The notes under the pieces were generated by a model. That model had not been told where the DNA came from and made no database searches. It worked only from the letters and a program-made list of their open reading frames with translations. From the NCBI GenBank assembly GCA_003150235.1, contig QAMW01000003.1:182986-246985 (forward strand): a DNA stretch of 64,000 nt, written 5' to 3'. Of the stretch, positions 52,354 through 61,984 are shown in pieces (position 1 is the stretch's first letter; each line of letters opens with the position of its first letter). The translations under genes were made by a program, and so were the position numbers. The stretch comes from Bacteroidales bacterium. Lineage in GTDB: Bacteria; Bacteroidota; Bacteroidia; Bacteroidales; Muribaculaceae.

Positions 52354-54017
52354 TGGAACGATGAACCGCCGAGAAACTCCCTCAACAACGATGTGGAGGG
52401 TATAAGACGGTCGGTAATCGGAGTAAAATAACTGAGCAATTTGCGCAGACGGAAAGCCTCGGCATATTCTGGCATGTCGCGTGGCACACCTTTAAGTATC
52501 TCGTCGGCAAACTCCTTCATAACGCCAAGCTCGAATATAAGCGACGAATTGAACATGGCATCGGCATTTTCCTGATATGGGAAAATCCATCGTTCCTCAC
52601 CACGGCGTACCGACGGCCAGCGGCGTATAGTATCTATAGCCGACACACCGCGATACTTATAATCACGTATTATACGACGTAACAGACGATTGTCGGTCGT
52701 AGGCACCCAGTTATGGTCATCAATGGAAATGGTTGTCAGAGCCGACACATATATCATGTATTTTAATTTCTCATCGATATGCGATGTAAGTTCCGGATTA
52801 AGTCCGTGAATACCCTCGATAAGCAGCACCGAGTTATCGTTGAGTTTCAGCTTGCGTCCTTTATAGACACGCTGACCCAACTCGAAATTATAGGTGGGCA
52901 GGTCAATCTCGCCACCCGCTATGAGGGTGTTAAGGTCACGGTTGAATGCTTCAAGATCAAGCGCATACAGCGATTCATAGTCATAGTCGCCCGACTCATC
53001 GCGCGGAGTATTTTCACGATTGACAAAATAATCGTCGAGCGATATCATCTTAGGTTCAAGCAGATTGGTCATTAGCTGGATTGCAAGACGCTTGGTGAAA
53101 GTGGTCTTACCTGACGACGACGGTCCGGCTATCAATACAATCTTTGCCCCTCCCTCGGCATATCGGCGCGATATTTCATCGGATATACGTCCTATTTTCT
53201 TGTCATGCAACGCTTCGGCTACATTTATGAGCATAGCCGTCTCCTTTTTTGCCACAGCCTCGTTGAGGTCACCGGCATCATCAACTCCTATGACACGGTT
53301 AAAGGCAAGATAATCGGTAAAAGCACTGTATAACTTCTCCTGAACGAGAGGCGATGCAGGCAAGTCGGGATTGTCGCTGTCAATACCCATGAGAAGAAAT
53401 CCCTCCTTATAAAGGACCAGGTCAAACACCTTCAACATGCCGGTAGACGGAGCGAGATTACCGTAGTAACTGTCACATACACCGTCAAGACGGTAATATA
53501 CCGTGTACAGTTCATGAAGAGTACGCATGAGTTTTACCTTATCGTCAAGCCCCTGCTTTTCAAATATGGATATGACATCGGTAGTAAGACGCTCCTTGCG
53601 CTCAAACCTTATGTCACGATTCACAAGCTCACGCATGTATTCCTTTAATCTGTCCACCACTTCCTCATTCACGGTGATATCACCCGTCAGACGGCAATAA
53701 TATCCGCGCGACACGGAATGTTCAATCACAAGACGTACACCGGAATATAAAGCTACCACGGCACGATATAGCATCATGCAGAGAGAGCGTACATACACAC
53801 GATGTCCCGACGGACTTTCCTTGGTAAGAAAAAGCACCTGTTTCGGTGAAAACAGTGGAAACTGCATATCCTCAGTGCGGTTGTTAACCTGGGCGCATAT
53901 AGGTGTGTCTTCTATACGGTCGGCTATGCCTTTGTATATATCCATCAGCGTCATACCGCCTTCAAAGGGTATATATTCCCCAATATTTTTACAATACACT
54001 TTCAACAGGTTGCTCAT
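52347..54017 (-). CDS. Nucleoside kinase with N-terminal TGS/ThrRS-like region
   Basis: 556 residues. The N-terminal ~200 residues resemble the TGS and editing region of threonyl-tRNA synthetase (LKVYCKNIGEYIPFEGGMTLMDIYKG). A uridine-kinase-like P-loop domain follows: Walker A GPSSSGKTTFTKRL (about 296-309), SLDDYFVNRENTPRDESGDYDYE, and VLLIEGIHGLNPELT. This fused form is widespread in Bacteroidetes and Clostridia and is usually annotated uridine kinase; the exact substrate is not certain. No -7 box is obvious upstream. Confidence 0.9.
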   Translation of the reverse strand: MSNLLKVYCKNIGEYIPFEGGMTLMDIYKGIADRIEDTPICAQVNNRTEDMQFPLFSPKQVLFLTKESPSGHRVYVRSLCMMLYRAVVALYSGVRLVIEHSVSRGYYCRLTGDITVNEEVVDRLKEYMRELVNRDIRFERKERLTTDVISIFEKQGLDDKVKLMRTLHELYTVYYRLDGVCDSYYGNLAPSTGMLKVFDLVLYKEGFLLMGIDSDNPDLPASPLVQEKLYSAFTDYLAFNRVIGVDDAGDLNEAVAKKETAMLINVAEALHDKKIGRISDEISRRYAEGGAKIVLIAGPSSSGKTTFTKRLAIQLMTNLLEPKMISLDDYFVNRENTPRDESGDYDYESLYALDLEAFNRDLNTLIAGGEIDLPTYNFELGQRVYKGRKLKLNDNSVLLIEGIHGLNPELTSHIDEKLKYMIYVSALTTISIDDHNWVPTTDNRLLRRIIRDYKYRGVSAIDTIRRWPSVRRGEERWIFPYQENADAMFNSSLIFELGVMKEFADEILKGVPRDMPEYAEAFRLRKLLSYFTPITDRLIPSTSLLREFLGGSSFHY

Positions 54018-54058
54018 AAGAATGATGAATTTATATGTGAAATCAGATTACGGGAAAA

Positions 54059-54580
54059 TCAAAGCATGCGGAGAGCACGGAGATGCTCGATAACCTCACC
54101 GCGCGACATGCGGCGCTGTGCCTTGAGGTCACGTGCGAAATCATGTGCGACACTCTGTACGCCGGTATGATTAAACACCTTGTAAAGATAATTATAGCTC
54201 TTGTTGAAAAGACGCTCAATCTCATCGCTTTCCAGTGAGCAAACCTCTTTACCCTCCTCATCAAGATAATGCAACAACTCATTGCGCGTCGCATCATCTA
54301 CCTGCTGCTTGTGAAGCACATAACTACGACACAACAGATTGCCGATAAGCATACCCATTGACACCTGAAAATGCTGCACTATATGATTCCATGCCACTTT
54401 AGCCGACAGACCCGGGTTACCTGAAAAATAAAAGTCGGGAGTAAATTCCACAACCTCATCGGCAGGTGCGTCGACCGATATCGAGGAAAGTACATTTTCG
54501 GCATCCCATATTACCATGCCGATTGCCATGCCGGTTATACCGTAGCATTTGTCATTTTCATCTATATATTGCAGTTTCAT
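54059..54580 (-). CDS. Conserved hypothetical protein
   Basis: 173 residues, soluble and largely helical (LQYIDENDKCYGITGMAIGMVIWDAE, WNHIVQHFQVSMGMLIGNLLCR, NKSYNYLYKVFNHTG). No catalytic motif or family with a known role is recognised. It has a -7 box at 54615-54622, and its stop is 42 bp before the kinase start, so the two may be co-transcribed. Confidence 0.75.
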   Translation of the reverse strand: MKLQYIDENDKCYGITGMAIGMVIWDAENVLSSISVDAPADEVVEFTPDFYFSGNPGLSAKVAWNHIVQHFQVSMGMLIGNLLCRSYVLHKQQVDDATRNELLHYLDEEGKEVCSLESDEIERLFNKSYNYLYKVFNHTGVQSVAHDFARDLKAQRRMSRGEVIEHLRALRML

Positions 54581-54614
54581 ATAAACGTAGCTTTTTAGTC
54601 TTTATTTATAACAC

Positions 54615-54622
54615 CAAATATA
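54615..54622 (-). promoter_or_regulatory. -7 promoter box (TATATTTG) for the 173-residue protein gene
   Basis: Exact TAnnTTTG on the minus strand, 34 bp before the ATG. It overlaps no coding sequence. Confidence 0.55.
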
Positions 54623-54650
54623 ATGCTTTTGATTTATATGACAAAGAGTT

Positions 54651-57071
54651 TTAATTCACAACCATTATTTTGGTGACCGCTCCCGATGAACCGCTATCGC
54701 CGCTCTGCGATGCAAAGACATAATACACACCGGTCTTAACACGCTGACCCGCACCATTGCATCCGTCCCATGTAATCATGCCGCCTTCGGCGCGCCCTTG
54801 GAAAAACACATTTCCAGCCGCATCGGCTATCTTAACCAACGAACCGTCCATAAGACCGGTCACGGTAATCCATCCACCATAATCGGGGCGCACAGGATTG
54901 GGATAGGCATATATTTCAGAATAGTCACCGGCAGCCGGGGAAGCATCACTGCTGTATTCGGCAAGTCCGTAACGGGTGCCTACATACACTATATTACTTT
55001 TCGGGTCACACGCCACGGATAGTATCTCATTGGTGGGCAGATAGCTGTTGTCCACATTAAAGTTTTCCAATATCTCCTTTCCATCGGCACTTACCAGATA
55101 AAGACCGGAGGAAGCCGTGGCAAGCCACTTCCTGTTGGCATTGTCAACGGCAATGGATGTCACAAGCTGTCCGTCAAGAAGATAATCGGCATATTGCGTA
55201 CCATCGTTACGAGGTACCTTTACACGCTCTATCGTAGCCGACGCGTCAAGCATTTTCACCGGGTCATGAATTATTATAACCCCGCCGGCAGTGCCTACCC
55301 ACAGTTTTCCGTCTTTATCTTCGGCAAACGATGCAATACGTGACGGACCGAAGCTTTTTCCATCCTGGTCGGTCAGGGAATTCCATACGCGGTAAGTGTC
55401 ATCGCTCACGGTTTCACCGGTTCCCGCCGAATTATAAACCAACAGTTTATTTTCAGCCCAACCGTCGGTAATCATCACAATGTTTTTAGACTTCTCGGCA
55501 CGGCAAGCATACACTACAGCTGTGAATGTATCGGTATGTCCGAAATTTCGGGGATTCAGATTAATCCAGTCAGAAGCGGTCACATTGTCAAGTTTTCTTT
55601 TCGCGGCAGGAAGCACAGCCACAAGATATTCCGAATCTTCGGCAACCCTGATGGATTTAGCGTATATCCACAGGTTACAATAGGCATCAAACGACATGCC
55701 GAGCACCGAAAACATGTAACGGAACTGTACAGGCATATTATTCCAGTCATATTTCGCCACCTGCTTGCCATCTTTCAGCTTATACATTCCCTCAAATGCA
55801 GTACCTATATATATCACACCCGATTCCTCCGGATCCTCTACCATCTGAAAGCCAGCTTTCAACATTTCATGAGAATTAGGATTATTAAGGGTCACATCCT
55901 CATTGGCAGGAGTGATATCTTTAATAAATCCATCAGAAAGCACATTAAGCGACATGTGGTTGTCGGTGGTATTCATTCGCGGAAGATTCTTGAAACTGCT
56001 GTTAGAGATATACAGATCACCGGAAGATTCACCGTAAATCATATACCAGGCACCACTTTTCAGATATGTGCCCATAGGACGTGATGCCTGACGATCGATA
56101 GTCACCTTACCGTCACTTCCTATGGTATAATGACCAACACCGTCGGCACTAAGATACCACCGTGAATTTTCATCAGACGCTGTGTGACACTTCATATATC
56201 TGCGATAGTCTTTTGACAATATTGCAGGAGGAGTATCTATCGATGACACTATACGCCCGTTTTCATCCAAGAGATGACTTGACAGATAATTCTGTATGAG
56301 ATATTTGTCACCGGCTTTCGCTATATAGGGCACTGTAGTAATCAAACTCCTGCCAGAAGTAAATTTTGAATTATTAAAATCCAAATTCATTACAGCACAT
56401 ATATCAGCACCGTCGGTATAAATAACCTTGTCAGCTGACACGGCTTCAAGGTCGATAGCCTTAAGGTCGCCCATAGAGGTGAAGCGGTCAAGAGTATTAT
56501 GACGTCCTGACAACGGGGCATGATACAATACGCCGTCACACACCATCAGCAACCTGTCGCCCGCGATAGTGACGGCACTTACATTACGGTTGAATATGCC
56601 CGACTCGACAACGGTCTTGTCGGCAGTATCAAACACAGCTATGCCGAATCCGGCAGCGATATATGCTTTGTCACCGGAAAAAGCCACGTCATTAACCGTC
56701 TTGTCGGCTATCTGCGATGCAGAGGCGATGTCACCCATATTAACAATCTCGCCGTCAGGATAAATCAGGTCTATATTTCCTGTCTGATAGACCACAAGAA
56801 GGTAATCGGCATCGGTATTATAATAGATGCTTTTAACCACTACGTCATTAAGCCCGTTGCGTATAGTGTAACCGTAGGTCTCATCCACATCCTTGTCATA
56901 GTGAAAAAGATTGTTTTCCGCTACATAATAAACCTTCCTGGGAGTCTCGATAATCTTGGTCACGTCATAACTGAAATTATTATGGACATTCCAGTCGCCC
57001 ACGGCAGTTGCCGATGAAGCGGTAAAAGCGATTGCAATGCCTGTTATGGCGGCAAGTATCTTTTTTATCAT
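54651..57071 (-). CDS. PorZ-like type IX secretion protein (two beta-propellers, C-terminal sorting-type domain)
   Basis: 806 residues with a signal peptide (MIKKILAAITGIAIAFTASSATA). Repeats of the two-component-regulator propeller type run through the protein (VKSIYYNTDADYLLVVYQTG, IASFAEDKDGKLWVGTAGGVIII, VTSIAVDNANRKWLATASSGLYL, SVACDPKSNIVYVGTRYGLAEYS), matching the N-terminal propeller family of PorZ. The end, AYPNPVRPDYGGWITVTGL to TKIMVVN, resembles a T9SS type A sorting domain. PorZ helps PorU attach A-LPS to cargo at the cell surface in Porphyromonas; a like role here is inferred. Confidence 0.85.
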   Translation of the reverse strand: MIKKILAAITGIAIAFTASSATAVGDWNVHNNFSYDVTKIIETPRKVYYVAENNLFHYDKDVDETYGYTIRNGLNDVVVKSIYYNTDADYLLVVYQTGNIDLIYPDGEIVNMGDIASASQIADKTVNDVAFSGDKAYIAAGFGIAVFDTADKTVVESGIFNRNVSAVTIAGDRLLMVCDGVLYHAPLSGRHNTLDRFTSMGDLKAIDLEAVSADKVIYTDGADICAVMNLDFNNSKFTSGRSLITTVPYIAKAGDKYLIQNYLSSHLLDENGRIVSSIDTPPAILSKDYRRYMKCHTASDENSRWYLSADGVGHYTIGSDGKVTIDRQASRPMGTYLKSGAWYMIYGESSGDLYISNSSFKNLPRMNTTDNHMSLNVLSDGFIKDITPANEDVTLNNPNSHEMLKAGFQMVEDPEESGVIYIGTAFEGMYKLKDGKQVAKYDWNNMPVQFRYMFSVLGMSFDAYCNLWIYAKSIRVAEDSEYLVAVLPAAKRKLDNVTASDWINLNPRNFGHTDTFTAVVYACRAEKSKNIVMITDGWAENKLLVYNSAGTGETVSDDTYRVWNSLTDQDGKSFGPSRIASFAEDKDGKLWVGTAGGVIIIHDPVKMLDASATIERVKVPRNDGTQYADYLLDGQLVTSIAVDNANRKWLATASSGLYLVSADGKEILENFNVDNSYLPTNEILSVACDPKSNIVYVGTRYGLAEYSSDASPAAGDYSEIYAYPNPVRPDYGGWITVTGLMDGSLVKIADAAGNVFFQGRAEGGMITWDGCNGAGQRVKTGVYYVFASQSGDSGSSGAVTKIMVVN

Positions 57072-57107
57072 AATTCTTATCTCCTGAATTCAATTAATAA
57101 ATATAAA

Positions 57108-57680
57108 TCACACAAGAAGACCGCGTAATTTGGCGGTAGCTCTTCCACGATGACTTATGGCATTTTTGGCTGAAGAATCCATCTCGGCAAAAGTCACATC
57201 ATACCCGTCGGGCATGAATACCGGATCATAGCCGAAACCGTTGTCGCCATGCAATGTACTGGTTATTTTTCCTTCCACCACGCCGTCGACAAAAAGTGTC
57301 TCATCACCGCGCACAAGAGCGATGACTGTACGGAACCGTGCCTTACGGTTATCCAAACCTTCAAGATTTTTCAAAAGTAATGCCACATTTGCCGCAGAGT
57401 CATGTTCAGAACCCGCATAACGTGCCGAATATACACCCGGCGCCCCTCCGAGAGCATCTACCTCAAGACCCGTGTCATCGGCAAAACAGTCGTAACCGTA
57501 TTTTTCTTTGACCCAATGAGCCTTTATAGCAGCATTCCCTTCAAGTGTATCGGCAGTCTCCGGTATATCGTCTTCACAGCCTATGTCGTGAAGACCGAGC
57601 ACATTATAGCTGTCACCAAGTATCTGGCGTATTTCCTGAAGTTTATGGGCATTGTTGGTAGCAAAAACTATTTCTCTCAT
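57108..57680 (-). CDS. rdgB: Non-canonical purine NTP pyrophosphatase (RdgB/HAM1)
   Basis: 190 residues, cleaning ITP, XTP and dITP from the nucleotide pool. Seen: EIVFATNNAHKLQEI, the conserved ETADTLEGNAAIKA, DCFADDTGLEVDALGGAPGVYSARYAG, GYDPVFMPDGY and SHRGRATAKL. It lies between leuS and the PorZ-like gene, all on the minus strand. Confidence 0.96.
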   Translation of the reverse strand: MREIVFATNNAHKLQEIRQILGDSYNVLGLHDIGCEDDIPETADTLEGNAAIKAHWVKEKYGYDCFADDTGLEVDALGGAPGVYSARYAGSEHDSAANVALLLKNLEGLDNRKARFRTVIALVRGDETLFVDGVVEGKITSTLHGDNGFGYDPVFMPDGYDVTFAEMDSSAKNAISHRGRATAKLRGLLV

Positions 57681-57745
57681 AATTGCGTGATGTTTAGATT
57701 TATAACGTACACTATCACCGGTTTATTATCCTGCCTGACGAATAA

Positions 57746-57779
57746 AAGGTCATGTGGCCGCAGAGAGCCGCATGACCTT
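57746..57779 (-). terminator. Probable leuS terminator
   Basis: Stem AAGGTCATG/CATGACCTT with an inner GGC/GCC, followed on the minus strand by TTATT. It lies between the leuS stop and rdgB start. Confidence 0.5.
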
Positions 57780-57796
57780 CCTATTCATAATGTCAT

Positions 57797-57903
57797 TAAT
57801 TTAAGTTTCGCAAGCTCAACTTAAAGGTTATGGGGTTATAGGATTATAGGGTCACTATTTAGTTTAACCTCTTAACCCTCAACTTTCGCCTGCGAAAGTT
57901 GAA
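57797..57903. repeat. Hairpin-bounded heptad element, copy 1 (leuS-rdgB gap)
   Basis: Left hairpin TTAAGTT/AACTTAA, then G-rich steps (GGTTATGGGGTTATAGG), then C-rich steps (TTAACCTCTTAACCCTC), then right hairpin AACTTTCGC/GCGAAAGTT. The same design occurs at 60699-60887 and 61811-61953. Confidence 0.65.
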
Positions 57904-57907
57904 TCCC

Positions 57908-60679
57908 TTATCCGAGCACTATATTTACAATCTTGTTGGGAACCACGATAATCTTCTTTACCGTCTTGCCTTCAAGCCACTTTGCAGCGCCTTCATGTTC
58001 AAGAGCTATCTTCTCTATTTCAGGCTGCGGAGTGCCGGCGGCAACCTCTATATTGAAACGCGCCTTGCCGTTGAACGACACAGCCATCGTCACCGTGGAT
58101 TCTTTCAGATACTCCTCGTTGAACTTCGGCCACTTTGCGTCACATACAGTCGTTGTATTGCCGAGCGTGTGCCACAATTCTTCCGCGATATGGGGAGCAA
58201 ACGGTGCGAGTACCACGATAAGCTGTTCAAGAATAGAACGGCTATGACACTTCAATGCCGTAAGCTCGTTGACGCATATCATAAATGCGGCTATGGATGT
58301 ATTATAAGAGAAATTCTCTATATCCCAGGTCACTTTCTTTATAAGCTTGTGGAGCGATTTAAGAGCTTCTTTTGACGGGGCATCATCGGTCACAAGCAGT
58401 GTGTCGCCCTTATAGAAAAGTCCCCAAAGTTTCTTAAGGAAGCGGTTCACGCCATCTATACCGTTGGTATCCCATGGCTTACTCTGTTCAAGCGGACCGA
58501 GGAACATCTCGTAAAGACGCAGTGTGTCGGCACCGTAACGCTCCACTATATCATCGGGATTAACCACATTGAACATTGATTTCGACATCTTTTCCACAGC
58601 ATAACCGCATGTATACTTGCCATCTTCGAGAATAAACTCGGCATTGTTGAACTCGGGACGCCATGCACGGAATTTGTCGGTATCAAGCACATCATTGCTT
58701 ACAATATTTACATCGACATGTATGGGAGTGACATCGTAATCTTTCTTAAGACCTGCCGACACAAAAGTATTGGTGTCCTTTATACGGTAGACAAAATTAG
58801 ACCTTCCCTGTATCATGCCCTGATTGATAAGCTTCTTAAACGGCTCCGGCTTGACCACGATACCGAGGTCGTAAAGGAATTTGTTCCAGAAACGGCTATA
58901 GATAAGGTGACCTGTGGCATGCTCGGTACCGCCTATATAAAGGTCGACATCCTGCCAGTATTCATCAGCTTCCTTCGACACGAGAGCGTCATTGTTATGC
59001 GGATCCATATAGCGGAGATAATAAGCTGATGATCCTGCAAATCCTGGCATAGTATTAAGTTCAAGCGGAAATCCTTCAGGCGTACACCAATTTTTCGCCC
59101 TGCCCAGCGGCGGCTCACCGGTCTCGGTCGGGAGAAATTTGTCAACCTCAGGCAGCAGCAACGGCAACTGCGACTCGTCGAGCAGATGAGGCACCCCGTC
59201 CTTATAATATACCGGGAACGGCTCGCCCCAGTAACGCTGACGGCTGAAAATGGCGTCGCGCAGACGATAGTTCACCTTTACTTTGCCTATACCTTTCTCC
59301 TCTATATACTTTTTAGTGGCTGCTATCGCATCCTTGACCTCCATGCCGTTGAGGTTAAGATCATCGCTCGCGGAGTTAATCATCTTACCCGACTTGGCAT
59401 CAAAACTTTCCTCGCTTACGTCACAACCCTCTATCAACGGTATTATCGGTAAATCAAAACGCTTTGCAAAGGCGTAGTCACGGCTGTCATGAGCCGGTAC
59501 AGCCATGATGGCACCCGTACCATAGCCAGCAAGCACGTAATCGCTCACCCACACGGGGATTTTCTTTCCAGTAAGAGGATTGACGGCATACGCACCTGTA
59601 AACACACCGGTCACATTCTTCTCGATCATGCGCTCGCGCTCGGTCTTGTGCTTCACTTCGTCAAGATAAGCCTTGACAGCTTCCTTGCGGTCAGGAGTGG
59701 TAATCATTTCGACATACGCACTCTCCGGGGCAAGAACCATGAAAGTGACACCAAACACTGTGTCGGCACGTGTGGTGAATATTTCAAGTTCTACATCGCT
59801 GTCTGCAATCTTGAAGCGCATCTCGGCACCTTCCGAGCGTCCTATCCAGTTACGTTGAGTCTCTTTAAGCGAGTCGGTCCAGTCGATTGTGTCAAGACCA
59901 TCAAGCAGACGCTGTGCATAAGCCGACACCCTGAGACACCACTGGTACATCAGTTTCTGTTCCACCGGATAACCGCCGCGTATCGACAATCCCTCGCTCA
60001 CCTCGTCGTTGGCAAGCACGGTACCGAGTTTCGGACACCAGTTTACCATCGTATTTCCAAGGTAGGCTATACGGTAATTCATCAGTATGTCGCTTTTCTC
60101 TTTTTCCGAATAGCCGCGCCATTCCTCGGCTGTAAATTCCAGCTCCTTGCCGGATGCCGCGTTCACACCCTTTGTACCTGAAGTCTCGAAATGCTTTATG
60201 AGGTCGGCGATGGGCATAGCCTTTTTTGCATCGTTGTCGTAATAGCTTTCAAACATACGCATGAAAGCCCACTGGGTCCATTTATAATATTCCGGGTCAC
60301 AGGTCTTGATTTCCCTGTCCCAGTCATAGCAGAATCCAATCTTGTCAAGCTGACTGCGGTAACGGTCTATATTCTGTCGTGTTGTAACTTCGGGATGCTG
60401 CCCGGTCTGTATGGCATACTGCTCAGCGGGAAGTCCGTAGGCATCATATCCCATAGGATGAAGCACATTGAATCCCTGCAAGCGTTTATAGCGTGAAAAA
60501 ATGTCACTCGCTATGTATCCAAGCGGATGACCTACATGGAGTCCTGCACCCGAGGGGTAGGGGAACATGTCAAGTACATAGAACTTAGGGCGGTTTTTGT
60601 CGATTTCCGCCTTGTAAATCTTATTGTCTTTCCAATACTGTTGCCAGCGTGATTCAATCTCTTTGTGATTATATTCCAT
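57908..60679 (-). CDS. leuS: Leucyl-tRNA synthetase
   Basis: 923 residues, class I synthetase. The HIGH-type motif is HVGHPLGY (about residues 48-55), the KMSKS motif is intact in VEKMSKSMFNV, the editing domain shows TTRADTVFGVTFMVLAPE and GYGTGAIMAVPAHDSRDYAFA, and RYWGEPFPV marks the return to the catalytic core. Length is slightly above the E. coli enzyme (860), as usual in Bacteroidetes. The upstream gap to nadA holds a repeat element. Confidence 0.98.
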   Translation of the reverse strand: MEYNHKEIESRWQQYWKDNKIYKAEIDKNRPKFYVLDMFPYPSGAGLHVGHPLGYIASDIFSRYKRLQGFNVLHPMGYDAYGLPAEQYAIQTGQHPEVTTRQNIDRYRSQLDKIGFCYDWDREIKTCDPEYYKWTQWAFMRMFESYYDNDAKKAMPIADLIKHFETSGTKGVNAASGKELEFTAEEWRGYSEKEKSDILMNYRIAYLGNTMVNWCPKLGTVLANDEVSEGLSIRGGYPVEQKLMYQWCLRVSAYAQRLLDGLDTIDWTDSLKETQRNWIGRSEGAEMRFKIADSDVELEIFTTRADTVFGVTFMVLAPESAYVEMITTPDRKEAVKAYLDEVKHKTERERMIEKNVTGVFTGAYAVNPLTGKKIPVWVSDYVLAGYGTGAIMAVPAHDSRDYAFAKRFDLPIIPLIEGCDVSEESFDAKSGKMINSASDDLNLNGMEVKDAIAATKKYIEEKGIGKVKVNYRLRDAIFSRQRYWGEPFPVYYKDGVPHLLDESQLPLLLPEVDKFLPTETGEPPLGRAKNWCTPEGFPLELNTMPGFAGSSAYYLRYMDPHNNDALVSKEADEYWQDVDLYIGGTEHATGHLIYSRFWNKFLYDLGIVVKPEPFKKLINQGMIQGRSNFVYRIKDTNTFVSAGLKKDYDVTPIHVDVNIVSNDVLDTDKFRAWRPEFNNAEFILEDGKYTCGYAVEKMSKSMFNVVNPDDIVERYGADTLRLYEMFLGPLEQSKPWDTNGIDGVNRFLKKLWGLFYKGDTLLVTDDAPSKEALKSLHKLIKKVTWDIENFSYNTSIAAFMICVNELTALKCHSRSILEQLIVVLAPFAPHIAEELWHTLGNTTTVCDAKWPKFNEEYLKESTVTMAVSFNGKARFNIEVAAGTPQPEIEKIALEHEGAAKWLEGKTVKKIIVVPNKIVNIVLG

Positions 60680-60698
60680 ATATATGTGTAATTATTTT

Positions 60699-60887
60699 TT
60701 AAGTTTAGCAAGCTAACCTTAAAAGAGGTTAGGAGGTTATGGGGTTACGGTTGAGGGTTTATGGTTTAAGGTTTAGAGAAATGATTTTTTAAGTATTAGG
60801 TATTAACACTTATGCCTTAAACTCTAAACCATTAACCTTATAACCCTATAACCTCATCCAATCATCTTCGATGATTGGATGATATTT
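60699..60887. repeat. Hairpin-bounded heptad element, copy 2 (nadA-leuS gap)
   Basis: Left hairpin TTAAGTTTAGC/GCTAACCTTAA, G-rich telomere-like steps (GGTTAGGAGGTTATGGGG, GGTTTAAGGTTTAGAG), complementary C-rich steps (AACTCTAAACC, AACCTTATAACCC), right hairpin TCATCCAATCATC/GATGATTGGATGA. The right end overlaps the nadA 3' end. Confidence 0.65.
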
Positions 60888-61797
60888 CCAGCATTCTCTT
60901 TATCGGGCGGATAGCCTTTTCAGCGATAGCCGGGTCTACGTGCATCGCGGGCTTTCCGTCGCGGAGGCAGTCACGCAGCTTTTCAAGCGTGTTAAGCTTC
61001 ATGTACGCGCAGTCATTGCATGCACAGGTGGAGTCGGCGGGAGGAGCGGGTATGAAAGTCTTCTCGGGACAACGCTTCTGCATCTCATGAAGAATGCCGC
61101 TTTCTGTCGCCACTATAAACTCTTTTGCATCGCTCTTGACCGCATAGTCAAGCAATGCGGCGGTAGACCCGACCTTGTCGGCAAGTGCGAGCACCTGTCC
61201 CTTACATTCGGGATGTACAAGTACCTTTGCTCCGGGGTATTCCTTTTTCAGCTCTGCAATCTTCTCCACAGAAAATTGCTCATGTACATGACATGCGCCG
61301 TTCCATAGTTTCATGTTTCTTCCGGTCACGGAATTTATATATGACCCGAGGTTACGGTCAGGACCGAATATAATAGGTGTATCCTCAGGAAATGTCTCTA
61401 CCACCTGACGGGCATTGGATGAGGTGACCACAACATCGGTAAGTGCCTTCACGGCAGCCGAGGTGTTGACATAGCTTATCACCGTGTGTCCGGGATTCTG
61501 CTTTATGAACGCAGCAAATTCATCAGCCTTGCAGCTGTCGGCAAGCGAACATCCCGCTTCCATGTCGGGAATCAACACCGTCTTGTCAGGACAGAGTATC
61601 TTTGCGGTCTCTCCCATAAAGTTGACACCACACAATACAATCACCGGTTCTTCAAGACGCGATGCAATCTGAGCCAGGGCAAGACTGTCGCCTATATAGT
61701 CGGCAATATCCTGAATGTCGCCGTTTACATAATAATGAGCGAGTATCACCGCATTTTTCTCTTTCTTCAGCTGAAGAATTTCTTCCTTAAGGTCCAT
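60862..61797 (-). CDS. nadA: Quinolinate synthase
   Basis: A 311-residue 4Fe-4S enzyme that condenses iminoaspartate with dihydroxyacetone phosphate for de novo NAD. The three cluster cysteines are in IVLCGVNFMGETAKIL, NGACHVHEQFS and ACNDCAYMKLNTL; also seen are ILAHYYVNGDIQDIADYIGDSL and PDMEAGCSLADSC. nadB/nadC are not adjacent. The likely promoter at 61964-61971 gives a long leader of about 160 nt that holds a hairpin/heptad element. Confidence 0.96.
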   Translation of the reverse strand: MDLKEEILQLKKEKNAVILAHYYVNGDIQDIADYIGDSLALAQIASRLEEPVIVLCGVNFMGETAKILCPDKTVLIPDMEAGCSLADSCKADEFAAFIKQNPGHTVISYVNTSAAVKALTDVVVTSSNARQVVETFPEDTPIIFGPDRNLGSYINSVTGRNMKLWNGACHVHEQFSVEKIAELKKEYPGAKVLVHPECKGQVLALADKVGSTAALLDYAVKSDAKEFIVATESGILHEMQKRCPEKTFIPAPPADSTCACNDCAYMKLNTLEKLRDCLRDGKPAMHVDPAIAEKAIRPIKRMLEISSNHRR

Positions 61798-61810
61798 ACC
61801 TATTTATATA

Positions 61811-61953
61811 TAGTTTAAAGTTTAGGGTTTAGAGTTTAATGAGATTAGTTTAGGATTAATCATCGGATGACCACCTGCACTTTAACCCGCTTGCCTTGCA
61901 AGCTGTTAATCTTTTAACCTCTTAACCCTCACCTCTCGTATGCGAAAGGTGAA
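61811..61953. repeat. Hairpin-bounded heptad element, copy 3 (nadA leader)
   Basis: G-rich steps GTTTAAAGTTTAGGGTTTAG, an inner hairpin GCTTGC/GCAAGC, C-rich steps TTAACCTCTTAACCC, right hairpin TCACCT..CG/CG..AGGTGA ending near 61953. It lies wholly between the nadA start and its promoter box. Confidence 0.6.
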
Positions 61954-61963
61954 TATCTTTTCG

Positions 61964-61971
61964 CAAAGATA
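61964..61971 (-). promoter_or_regulatory. -7 promoter box (TATCTTTG) for nadA
   Basis: Exact TAnnTTTG on the minus strand, 166 bp before the nadA ATG. Confidence 0.5.
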
Positions 61972-61984
61972 CAAAATTTTTGAC

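Noticed and set aside
59489..60181. 230-codon frame antisense to leuS
   Set aside because: Codon-bias shadow of leuS; no protein features.
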